Shown piece after piece: positions 1 to 12,500 of a stretch of DNA of 64,000 bases. Under the pieces are notes generated by a model that did no database searches, was not told the origin of the DNA, and saw only the letters and a list, made by a program, of their open reading frames with translations. The stretch covers positions 91,967 to 155,966 of the forward strand of contig QJNS01000705.1 of assembly GCA_004154925.1 (NCBI GenBank), written 5' to 3'. The position numbers and the translations under genes are program-made. Numbering within the stretch: position 1 is the stretch's first letter; every line of letters starts with the position of its first letter. Source of the stretch: Monosporascus cannonballus. Taxonomy: Eukaryota > Ascomycota > Sordariomycetes > Xylariales.

Positions 1-30
1 CTTTCAAAAGAAAAGAGAAGCCTTAACATC

Positions 31-576
31 ATGGCTGCATTACAAGCTATTGGTCCTGTGACCTCAGTACTGACCAGCGACCGCTCAGGAAGCTCGAGTC
101 GGTCTCCATCCCCAACTCCCATCAAAGATATCCCATCTTCTATCATCACTTCGACTGAGATCCGTACCTCTCTTCTATGTGCCATGGCCATTGCACACCT
201 CGAGAAATACTCACCTCCAGAAGAGCCTTCCAATATATATGGGTTAATTGACCAGATCCACCCAGTTACCGATATGGGTCTCCTCGGGTATACCGCAACC
301 TACACCCTCATGGACCGTCTCGCTGAGCATGAATTTGCTGCCGAGGCCTGCATCGCCGCCCTCGAGCGTCTCTCAGGCACCTTGAGGATCTGGACTGGCA
401 AGTCGAACAGTCTCGACCCAGAAGTGAAACACCAGATGGTTGAACGTTGTCTCGCCGTCACCCGTGGTGTTGTTGGTATGGACACCGAAACCGACACAGG
501 TTACGGTAGTATGTCGAACGGTGAGGGCGACAGCGAAGTCGTCGATAACTTCCATGTCGAGGCCGCCGGCGAGTAG
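31..576 (+). CDS. Hypothetical protein, 181 aa, single exon
   Basis: An uninterrupted frame starts at an ATG preceded by an A/C-rich leader (ttaacatcATGg) and ends at TAG. The N-terminal 40 residues are rich in Ser, Pro and Thr and look disordered. The middle, about residues 42-148, looks like a folded helical region (EIRTSLLCAMAIAHLEKY; a stretch around MDRLAEHEFAAEACIAALER). The last 30 residues are acidic and Gly/Ser/Glu-rich. There is no signal peptide, membrane segment or motif that I recognise. Codon use is C-rich at third positions, unlike the noise ORFs that follow. Only 30 bases precede it, so an upstream exon outside the window cannot be excluded. I do not recognise the family and assign no function. 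Confidence 0.5.
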   Translation: MAALQAIGPVTSVLTSDRSGSSSRSPSPTPIKDIPSSIITSTEIRTSLLCAMAIAHLEKYSPPEEPSNIYGLIDQIHPVTDMGLLGYTATYTLMDRLAEHEFAAEACIAALERLSGTLRIWTGKSNSLDPEVKHQMVERCLAVTRGVVGMDTETDTGYGSMSNGEGDSEVVDNFHVEAAGE

Positions 577-599
577 GCCGACGACTACGGACTTGAGCA

Positions 600-3500
600 A
601 TTTTGTTAAAGAGGAGTTACGTTACATTTAATATACTGGTGTATGACTGTCACGACGCGGCTACCTATGTGTCCGATTGCACCTATCGCGCTACACTTAC
701 AGTCTTGTTTGCATATCGCTGGCCAACTAACGGAGGGACGAGTCGCAGCATTTCTGGAATGTTGAATTGCATTAAGTTGCGGTTAGTTGGCGTTACGGGA
801 AGTCAAAGGATACGACTGGGCTTCGATCGTGGGTACGACGGGATGGCAAAAGATACTCTTTACCGTCTTCAGGACCTGGCGTCGCTGCTGTGTGGCGGTG
901 TTAAAATGGTTGTTGACTTAGATTCGGGGTGAGGCGCCCCCCAATTTCGGCTCGAGGCTCTCAGACACTTGGACGAAGCACCACCGGGAATCATGTAAAA
1001 AGCTGTTGGAAACGTATAAAAGAGCATCGATGTGGAAGGGGCCATATATGGCCTTCTCATGTCCTTTTATTAATGCTGCGACGGCTAGAATACGCTAAGA
1101 AATGCCTGCTTCTCTTCCAAAAACCGAACTCCTTCCACTCTGTTCGCCCGCCCCGTCTGTCTGCTATGTTTACCAGGCGAAGTCCTCTCTACCGGAGTTG
1201 CCGCCCTAAACAAGCCGCGAGTTTGTTCTATGCAAGAACGTTCGGTATGTCCAGTACGCAAATGGTGTCTAGGCATGCAATTGCCATGCATACCCATTCT
1301 GCTGGGAACGGATGCGTATGAGCCTACTAAAAGACCTTTGATGACCTTCCTTGCCTAGAGGGCCTCCTAGGACCAACTGCATTGTCGTCGAACCCTCAAT
1401 TACCCGCTTCTAGACCCGTACCTACCTAACAACCTGCCTACCTACCTAAATACGTAAATAACTACTAGGTGACAAATAAGGAGGCCTCGGTCTCGAAGTA
1501 GTCCCGAGGGGCCCCAAGGAGTAACCCCCCAAGCGAAGGACGGAAACAGGGTTTGCGGCGGAGAAACATCCATGCGTACGCCGCTGCCCGCTCGGTTAAA
1601 GTCCACTGCTTACTCACACGGGGCCCAAGGCGGGATACACGAAGAGCGGTGCTCTGGAGAACAGGGGGAACCGGAGGCGATGGTGATGGTTGGCGTTTTC
1701 CGCCTCAGGACGCCAGGATGCTGGCTGGGTTTCTCGCCTCAAATCCGTGGTGTTCTCGTAGCTTATCTGCGATTGAGACGCCTTGGGAGGTCTGCACCAG
1801 CGTCAGATATGCCGAGATGCCAAGCCGTTAACCAGCAGAAACGTGGCGACCGGTCGAGGTCCTCGATTTTAGATCAAGAATTGGCTACTGTGTAAGTTCT
1901 CGTGCAGCAGACAAAGTCAGTGGCGCCCCTTTTCCTTTCTGTTCAGGGGCCTGGTCGTAAGGGGCGGGAAGGTTGCTCGCCGCTTTCCCACCACATCGCC
2001 GCTATGCTGGTAGTAGCGACCGCTCGAATAAGCCGACGAGGGGACGAGCAGACCTATTGCCTACTTCATCAGGTCCGGTACAGCTCCTCTAAGTTGGCGT
2101 GTAATTAGGAGGTGCTGCTGACTCGGATTGATCGCTTCCGTGTATCATCCTATCGGCGGCCGGAGACCCTTGGCTAGGCCACTCGGCGCGACGCAGCTGC
2201 TACTCCCATCAACGACAATGGCGTTGCCTCTACGACAGTGATGGGGGCCGGGCGTACACCGGCCCGCGAAAGAACATGGCTTAGGCTCTTATTTGATGAT
2301 ATGATTCCAAGAAAGCCTTTCTATGCGCGGCTTTACGCGTATCTAGCCTGCCCTCCTGTACTGCTGAAAGTGTCTGAGTACCCAGCCCCTGAATAGATAA
2401 CCGACGTGGTCAGAGATATCTATCGTAAAACACCTAATTGTCTACCCTACAGCAGCACAACCTGTCTCGAAAGCATCAAGCTGTCGACTCATCCACAACC
2501 GTACAGCTTTAAGTGGTTTGTCTCTACAAAAGTCTCCTTCCCAGTTCGACAGAGTCCACATACCAAAGTGAGATGAAGTAGACTTCTCGAGCGTCCATGC
2601 AACGAGAACTGCGAGCACAACAGAAGGCACCGTGGAGGCTGGCCGATTGTTAGGGAACTCCTTACACTCCCGGGCTGAAGATCGCTCACTGTTCTCCCAG
2701 TGACTAGCTCAGGAAGTCGGCGTCAACATCCCTAGCTAACTTCCCTGGCGGGAACCGCGGCCGCCGTAGCCAAGAGAGCTCTTTCTTAACGCGCTCGTTC
2801 TGGCAATGCTAACCATCTTCTCCGATCCGGACGCCCCATAAACCGGCCTGGCAATCGCAGAACAGCGTGCTGTGTTTCTCACCTCGACGTACCCAGAAGC
2901 TCCAGCAGCCGGTACGAGTACCAGCAAGGTGCCTAGCCCACCCGCGCATTCCTTGCGTTCCGAACACCGTCGCTTCTTCGCTGGGGCCATCTACGGTGTG
3001 GAGCACAGCCCGCTCGGCGACGGCATCCGGACGTCGCTCCACACTACACGCGCGCGGGATCGCGACCGGACTTCTCCGAAGGGTCTGGGGCACGCACACG
3101 GCACGCAGCACCTTTGGCCAGGCCTCGCCGATGACGGGCTAAATACTCTTGTGGCTAACCGGGGTCCGTCATCGCGGGATGCTGCTCCTGCCAAGGGCGT
3201 CAGTCCTCAGCTTGCCCATCATCCCAAGTCCTTTTTGGATGAGAACCAGTCGAGGTTCGCTTTGGTGCTCGCCGGGGACAGGACGCCTTGCCTGCTGGAT
3301 GGATGTATCGCGTAGTACCAGATCCCTACTTTACCACCGTGGAAGGATGGTAATTGGCTGACAAGTCTAGCTCGTCATTCATGCCGGTATTATCTGTGCC
3401 AGTCTCGGGGCTGAATGGAGTCCGGGGGCGCGCCTCTTCAGCTTCATCAGCGGCAACAATGTAACTAGCCCAAGATGGTGCAGAAGATAGAGACATTCCC

Positions 3501-6500
3501 TTGTCTAGGTTCTGTGGACGGTCTGGTCTACGCGTCCGTTCGCTCCGATGCATACCACGTCAAAGCTAGAGTGTTGTTTCCATTATCTTCAGCGCTCCCC
3601 CATTCTACCTCCGAATAAACTCTAGCACGAGGAAATTCCAGCGAAATCCCATGCCAATTGTCTATGATCCTTTCCAAGACTTGCGCTTTGCAAGGTTCCG
3701 GTTTTCTACTAGACCAGGCCCATGTTTCTCAGCTTCAACCACCGCTGCGTCCAGTCAACCCTACTACACCTATGTCTATGTATCGTCGTCTCCATCTGGT
3801 AGTGGTTCGCACCGAGCGCCACAAAATCTCAGGAGGTGTCGCGGCCCCTTCTGAAGTGGAAGGCCCGTTGGCACGTGCGACCCTCGTGGCCGGCTTTTTT
3901 TTTTGTTCAGCCTGCTGGCGGTGGGCTTTAGCGATAGAGTTCTCACATAACTTACCACATGGGGTGTCCCTGGGCTGGCGGCAGTCGACCGATTAGGAAC
4001 CGCGACGGCGGTAACTGAACGGCAGGCCCCCTGCCACCCCCGCGGGGGGGCGGCCGCCTCCGCCGCCGCCGAATGGGCGCATGGAGAACCCAAAAATTGC
4101 CTTGTATGCATGTATGTATGCACGCATACACATCGCTATTCCCTACGACCGACCCCGTTTTCCATCTTGTCCAGTCTCATCTTGCATCGCACCACACCGC
4201 ACCATATATTTGGGGAATGTGTAAGATGGGTGGGCAGGGGGATAAGTCGCTGGTAAGTCCGTTTGAGGTATCTGCAACATGCGTCCGCATGAGCCTCGGT
4301 CCTCGAGAATGTTCCCCTACGGAGGGCGTCATTGTTTCCGACGCCTCGTGCGTGTGTTCTTACGCAACGGTGAGCGAAGGAAAGGCTAGTTCCGGAGTGT
4401 GGTCGCACAATCACGCGTGGCACGTACATGCATAAGTGCATATAATATATCCATCCACACACCGCGCGGGCGGACATATATGGTTACCTAAGTGTGTAGT
4501 AAAGGCGGTTCCAAAATAACCTGGCCCATTCATTCGCTCGATGCGGCGAGCGACCCTTTTCCTTTCAGTCATGCGCTTGCTGATCCCGGGCTTGCCTCAA
4601 TCGCCAGCCCAGCTTCAGCTGGAGTGAATATGCCTTGATAGTTACACGTCATTTCACGGGGGCTAAGTCTTGTCCGTCTCGTCTAACTAGCCCCTGGGGG
4701 GGAGGGGGAGTTGCGCTATCAACATCAACTTCAAGCAACGCCGTTCGCAATAATGTATAATGCCAACTGCTAGCAGGCGACGCCCGGCCTAATGACCCCA
4801 TTTGGTAGCCGTATAATCCATCGCCCCGCCCCCTCGCTTGTCCATACTCCGTGAACCCGAGCTCACACATATATGGTAAGTATGTTAGCAGGCGTAGTTC
4901 TCGCCATGGGAAGGGACGATTCGGATTGCTCGGCTCAACGTGAGTTTCGTGGAGTCTAGGCAGGAACAGAGAGGAGGGGGTGTGGGAAGATGAGCGCATC
5001 GCGAGGCACGTGGGCACCTCCTCGGGTTCCTCAGGCTCCTTGGTCGCGAGGTTCTTTGGATGATTGGATTGGCAGGTTGACCGTGGATAATAGAGGGGTC
5101 CGGGGAAGAAAAACGCCCACCCTTTTTCCGCCAACAGCGGGCATGGGCACCGCCGCCGTATCGATCGTATTTTGTAGATAAAGAACGACGCGCATATCCA
5201 TAAGCATACCGTATCTATGCACGAAGGTAAAAAGGAGTATCAACCCTATCAATGCCAGCCCTACCCTCCTCCACTTTGGGGATTCCCAGAATAGACAAGA
5301 TCATCTCTTTCTTGGCGACTTCCCGTTTTAGATCATCCGTCCTGTAAGTTATTGCAGCGCCAGGATCGAGAGCCCTTCCAACTCGGACATAGCGGCCGCA
5401 CATGAAACCACTGCGGTGGGCTCCTCAGATGCATGGAACATTCTGATCGAGGCCGGCTACTGGTCGGTACTGAGCAGAGTTACATTGGCAGGAGCGCAGC
5501 GCATAGGGTGTGCATATCTGTGTATGTGTGTGGCTCTTAAGGTAGTAGGGACAGACAGGGTTTCATACGCACGAGACTTTCGAGCTGTGCCGCATTGGTG
5601 CGCCGCTCGGTACCTATATTGAAGGCTATTTTCCTATATACAAAGGAGGTATTTGTACGTAGGTACGTATATACGTGTGGCAGAATCAAGCAGGTATATG
5701 CGTCTGCAGGTTCCCCCCACTTTTATCACCTCTATACGCGGTTCGCAACGGCCAGATATAGTTCGCGGGTGGGCAAGCTGAGAAAATGACTCAATTAGCC
5801 TCGGACTCGCAGTTATTAGTAAAAGCTATTGCCGGCTAATCAGAAAAGGACATGGAGGTAAGTCGTTTCATTCAGCTGCGACACAGGGGTTTACGTATGT
5901 GATCAATGACCCCACAGGAGCGGCTGAGCATGAAGGAAGGGAGGCGCGCCGCGATAGCACCGAAAGGAGTATGGCAGACGCGGGGCGATGGCGGCAACTA
6001 GATAACATTGGCTCCAACGGCTACGGGTCATTCGCGGGGGACTAGGGTGTTGCCATCTCGGCCGACGGCGCCGCATGTTGAGAGTCCTCGGCGAGAGGAA
6101 GAAATTGTTTGGATGTTGCACTTCCACAGAGCAGATGAATGGGGCAATAAGGGCTAGTCCGCAGCTTGGAAATAAGGCCGTAGAAGTAGCGGGCGGAGGA
6201 AGAACTGTACCACACTGTGCTGTGATGTTAGGTATGTCTTGTTGTGCGCGGCGCGGCAGGATTTGGAAGACGGTAGAACAGTAAGTCACTTGCCACTTGT
6301 GCATGCGTATCCGTTATGTGGGCAGTTGGCGATGGTTTCCGTCCGCATCCTGCACACCTGCCTACCTACCATCGGTAACCTATGTAGAAGATGGCCACAT
6401 GACTTGGGCGGATACCTGACCATGAAGGCGCAATCAGGGGGGAACAAGATCATTGGAACGGACTCCTCGGTCTAGACTGGTATGCAATTATGTGCTCTCG

Positions 6501-9500
6501 GTAATGGGTTCCCCCCTCTGCGTGTTGTTCTCCTCGCTTGAATGCGCGCATTGTCGTGTTGGTAGCTGGTCCTACCGCTGCCTTCGCCTATCGGATATCC
6601 AGCGACCCCACGGACGGCTGTGGCGAGCGATCCTCGCGAATCGCGCTGGGATACCGGCAGTTCGTTAGGCGGTGATAAGGCTGACCTGTCAGAGGGACTA
6701 TTCCACCCGTGGCATACCCTTGTCTGTGTACTCGGTTCTATCTTACATCGCATTAACCTAGCAGAAGTGATCCTTATTACGATAGGAAAAATGCCGGAGG
6801 CGAGGTTAATCGAGGTCATCAGGTGATCCTGTGATTTGGGATCCGAGACTATGGGAGACTCCTGCTGTTCAAATCACGAAGTTACAGGCTGGTTGATGGA
6901 TATCTTCCCTCGACAGTACGATGAGGGAAGACGGACTGCTATTGGTAACTTTTCTGCGATGTCCAGTGACTTGGGGATATCTGGCATATCACTCCCAGCA
7001 TTTCATTACCTGCGGACTCTCGGATGCCCGAACATTCAAGCAAGCTTCTGACGTAATAACTTGAAAGTGGTTCGTAGGGTCTCTGCCCGTGGTCATGCGT
7101 CCTCGACATGTCGTGAACGGGTAGCAGTGCAGATGGTACGTGATTAGGTCCATCACGTGGAAAGCCACAGTTCATGCGGATGAATTAGATAGCAAGCCTT
7201 CATTGGATCCCAATACGAGATCGACGCGATAACGCAAGGCTAACATGCTCTATCTTTTCAAGTATAAACGCTGCCTTCTACAGATAGTGCATCGGATATA
7301 TTTTGGAAAATAGACTCGCTCGCATACAATCAATTTGCATTTATAACGAGCTTCGCCGCGAGCAAGTGCTCTCTCGTCTCGGATCGCGACCCCATGGGAC
7401 ACTACGTCAGGAGCTCGCGCCGTAACCCGTACCAGATTCGGTGGGTGTTAGGGACCAGCTCCCAGCCGAGTTTCACCGGAATATGAGACCGGTCTGGAAT
7501 GGTCTTGGGTGAGTGGGGGGCCACACCCCGGCTACATGCGATTCCCAACAGTGCTGAGGAGTCTCCTCGATGTCCTTCGGCTGTTGTGTTATAAGTGATC
7601 GTTATCTTTAAGAAGTGCCAGGCTTCAACGCCCCTGTAAGACCTGTTTGAAGGGGTATATGCTCCACTGGAACAACGAAATAGGAGGAGATATACGTGGT
7701 GGGTAGACTCTCATTCACCACCCGGAACACACCGAGATATGCCACTTGAATCTCTCGACCATCATGCTGGCTCCGGCGACCGAGCTTCTAATAATGCCAA
7801 ATCTTCGGGTGTCAAGAGCTAAACGAGGCGTGCCCCATGGTACCAAGAACAAACCTAGGCTTCGCCCTCGAAGGGTACACACCTAAGCCTGAAAGAGCTG
7901 GAGTCTATGACGGGCTCGTAGCTGGTGATTCTGGACCCTATGAGAAACATACTTAGATATGACTCCAAAACAAGTTGTTGGAGACAATGTAATATCTGGT
8001 CAGTATTGCAGCAGTCCATGCTTCTATCTCATACTTGATTTGGATGCTCCGCTTCCTCGTCTTTGAGGGGTCGGTGCTTTGGGAATTCAAACCCTCTACG
8101 GCCCCTATCGTGAAGATGGTATACTTGCGTAATGTACGTTTGCACCGGAACTAGTGCTGTTTGACCTTGTTGCACAGTAGTACACCCTCTGAGCCGCAAT
8201 AATGCATTATTGCGGAACAGAGTGTAGTGACGGAGCCATTGCAAAAGACCAGCCATATACGTCACCACCATAGCTGTTCCATAATATATCGAATCAGAAG
8301 ATATATCGCTAGGCTCCTTTGATACAGCACTCACATCATGCCCTTCAGGGGGGCGTATCGTAGCCAGGCGCCATATTATCGCGGCCGAGAAGGAGTGCTG
8401 TACGATAAGAAATCTGCTCGGCTGAACGTTAGTTTTGATGGCAATTATACAAGAGGCTAGTGAGGTCCATTCGACGTGGTCATGCAGGCATGACGTTTTG
8501 CCGCTGAATAGCGACTTTCTTAACCTGTTAGCGTCGGACGAAAAGTAGCGGCGAACGGAGTGCAGGATTGAGATTTTCGTCTGTGGCAGGAATACAGTAT
8601 GGGCCTAAGGATGCCTTGCCATGGCCATAGAAACGGGGAAGGAGGGGCTAGGACGAGGTTGTAGAGCGTGCCAAGGGAACGGTATATCCAAATGCGTCTT
8701 GCCGCTGAGACTTTTCCGTGTCTTGGTTCGTCGGGCTGCAGAGCTGAGGACCGCATAGCAAAAGGCCTTGTGGCTGAGTGAGGCACCACGAAGTCTAGCT
8801 ACCGGGTGAATGGCTGCCATCAATGAAGCAATGCAAAAGCGGGAGGAAGATCGCATGAAAGGCAAAATGCCGTACCGACGAAGGTGTTGTATGAACCAAC
8901 GAATGAACGAATGAATAGACCCATAGCTCTGCCTAAAGCCATGGATGGGTCAATTAATTGACTTAGATCTGTGTGTTGCGTTGTATTGCAGATATACCGC
9001 CCGCAGTGCCGACCGCCAGTCCCCCATAGAAGAGGTTGCATACAGACTGAAAGACCCCTGCAAAGAGCGGTGGACGTTGTGCGATGGTCGCGCCTGCAGT
9101 GCTTCGCCTCAAGAACCCCCTCCACTGGCCCCCACAGATTTTTGAAGTACTGCCGCTAGAGAGTGAAGTTCGTACCTGTGTATGTTTACGCTGAATGTGC
9201 ACGCCGCATGCGTGTGCATACAGTCTGCATCGATATTGCGTTCCAGATGGGTTCATGACACGAAGAGATGAGAAACACAATTGACAGCGAAACATCAACA
9301 TGGTTACCTGATCCGGTTTCTTTCATACAAACCAATACCTACATACTAGGTACATGCAGAGGAGTGTAATACCTTAAAATTCTTTCGAGATCGTGTAACC
9401 TTATGTAGGAATTACCAACATATTTGAAAGAGCTTCTGGCAGCAGGAACGAAATCCAACTCCTAGGTACGTAACGGCCCCTAGGTACTACCCATAAGTAG

Positions 9501-12500
9501 GTAGGCAAAGCAGGCGTATCTATTTTGAAGAGCCTCTATGGTCGATCTGCAATGGCTCTTACGTCGCCGATGAGACAGATAGCTATCTTAAACTTGCTTC
9601 AGATCGTTCAGCCTGCGAAACCATATCTGCTTCGCCCCCGGGCGCTACTATCAATGAGGAAGCTGCGAAATCCTTCCGCCGCAGACCAGGAGGAAGAGGT
9701 AGTAATTCAGATGCGCAACATTTCTAGCATCGAAAGGTACTGAGGCGATATTCAGAAGTCCGTCGCCATAAACACAATAGAGATGCGTTACGTGACAGTT
9801 TCATTGGGAGATTTGTTCGTTGTATTCTGTGGACCGACACGTGCAGCGGTTAAAAGTACCTAGGTAGCCAGACTGTCAGTCGGCGTGCACTCTCCGTCAC
9901 AGGGTTGCAATCAAAGGTAACAGATGGAGATCCACTATCATGCACAGGCATCTGGCGGCTCTGGCAGGAGTTCGCGAAGACGTCACGTGAATCCCGGTTC
10001 GTCGAGCACCCAGGGTTTCTATGATGAATAATCCAGATCTAACCTATGCGCAAGGGTATGAGTGACATGGAGCTTGGCAATGGTCGCGCCTGTACGGAGT
10101 AGATGCGACGGTTTGATAGCGGGTAGTCCCACGTTGGACGTTTCGCAGTCATCCTCAGCGTTTACATAATGCTCTGGTCGTCGAAAAGGAGACATGTCGT
10201 TTGAGCACGTATTCGGCGACCTTACATAACTGGCATGGCAACGGCGTGTGAACGAGGAGAGGTTCTGGGAGATGAGGTTCGTTTCGGGCGCTCGACATGA
10301 AGTCCAGATACGCAAATGTACCTTCACTATCCAGACATGTACCTGTTTATTCTGTAGTATCGATCCTTAGTGATATGCCGCCGCCGACCACATGACCAAG
10401 CGAGCCAGATTCCAGAAACACACAGCAGGCAAAATGTGCCTACGTGTATCCATTCCAGGACGTCCAAATGTAGCAAGATGACCAATATGCGCAACCAACA
10501 CCTTTTCCAGATGTCTGCCGATCGCGATTAGCAGAAGGCAGAATCACGATCTTTAGCGTCTCGTCAACGATGCATTTTGGGCCTCTCGATTCAGCCTTTC
10601 CCTTGCTTGGTTTCATTTCGGTCACCTCGGGTACCCTACCCTTGGAAGTTACGTGTGGGCCACCCGCTTCTCCGAGGCAGTCTCTACGGTGCTGCTCTTG
10701 TATGCACTGTACATAGAGTGATCCGGCAGTTCAGCCCTATGGAACGCCACATCATGTACACTCGCGGCGGCGACACCGAAGGGAGTGCTCTCAGCCAACG
10801 AGACAATGCATGTTCTGCATCATGGTTCTGTAACCACGGCTAAATAGAAAAGACGTAATGCATCGCCGCGAGCTAGACCGCCAGATCCAAGCCAATGCAG
10901 AAAACGTGCAAGGACGAAGAATAGGCAGGTAGGTCGAGGCCTAGAGATTTACATCCCTTCTTAGCGGCCCATGGCGGCGTAGGTAAGGCAATTGATTGCG
11001 ATCCTAGGACAAGGTAGGCAGCTCTAGGGGGCCCCTGAGCCCTGAACCTGGACCCAAGCCGTGAATCTATGCGTTAGTTCGTTCGGCACTGGTTCCCAAA
11101 GCGCAGGCTACATCCGAAGAGGATGCACATCCACTTCTGTGATAAGGGGTTAACGTGGGGGTGCACAGAAACATACATACACATTACTTCGTACCTAACC
11201 CATGTGTGCCTACCTAGCGACCTCAAGCTGCCAAGAACAGCTGAGAATATTCATACAGTGAACCTGTGTCAATATCGGTCGAGGAAAATAGATCGAAGGT
11301 CGTGTTTTAGAGAACTTAGGCTTGGGGCAATATACCGATAAATCCCAGGGAGACAGCAAGAATGGATGCGTAAAAAAGGAATATACTTCACATTTTCCGT
11401 AGTGGCATGATGACTCTCCCAATCACTCATCTTCAGCCCTATGGCAAGTACCCACGGCGTCGTGTAAATGGTTGAAGATAATAAGTGTGCGTACGTAAGG
11501 ACCTTATTCGGTACCTAGCGGCGGTTTAAGGACAGGTAGCCGGCTTGGCATTCCCAACCGACAGGTAAAGCATGTTTCTGCCCTGGGAGATGACATGGAA
11601 GCTTTCGCGGTCGGTGCAACTACATCATCTGGGCATGTCATCGACAACTCCCAATGGCGCGCAGGGGCGCCGCGTATACTGTGCAAATGTTAAAGGGGGC
11701 TTGTCTACATCGTGGTTACCAACGACGCATTCATTGTCAATATTGCGGTCGGGTGACTCATTCAAGACAAGCTGTTGGTCAAGCTCTATCCCACAACGCT
11801 TTTCCTATGTAACTAATGTAGCCACGGACAGATTGCACAGATGGGGTCACGGCCACCATTCGTAGTGAAGAGACTTACGTGAGGAACAACACCTCCTGCG
11901 GGTTACTTTAGTAGCGAACATGTAACGGAGAACCTATAAACTCCATAAAAGTCACGAGCACGAGGTAAGGCGAGCATGTATGTTTCTTGAAGAGACCCCG
12001 TACTTACTTCGAACTTGAGCACGTTCCGATATCACTGGGTTACTGATCTGAACTACGGTTTCATTACCTAGCTTGGCCGATATTGCTACGGAAATTGATT
12101 GCCGCGATAAGGTATCCTGTTTTTCTTGGGTATGTAATATGAGGTAGTTCCCTACTATGACGGGGTACAGATTCTCCATGCAATTAAATCATCCGATATT
12201 AAACACGCAAACTGCTCTTTAATAGTAATATCGCAAACGACTAGAGGCTATATATGCCTTGGTGCTCTAGTAAAGCGGTCCCGACCCCGAGTGTATCTAC
12301 ATAATTAAGTTCTTATTAAAAGACTTTAGCCGCGCTGAACTATTGTCCCACTCATGATAAAGAATCATCTATCCACTGTACCTGGCTCCAAACCTCCTAG
12401 CGTCGTTGGTCCGGACGGTAGTAAGCGACATAACCAGCATGGATGATAGCAGGTCAGGTAAATAAATGAGCAAACCGATAACCGATAGATAATCTTTCGA

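Noticed and set aside
2809..3315. GC-rich patch with overlapping ORFs on both strands (100-147 codons)
   Set aside because: The longer plus frame begins at GTG, neither product looks like a known protein, and no introns extend them. It may be a decayed gene, but the evidence is too thin.
4649..5134. 161-codon minus-strand frame
   Set aside because: No motif or gene-like codon use; the sequence contains homopolymer-derived segments.
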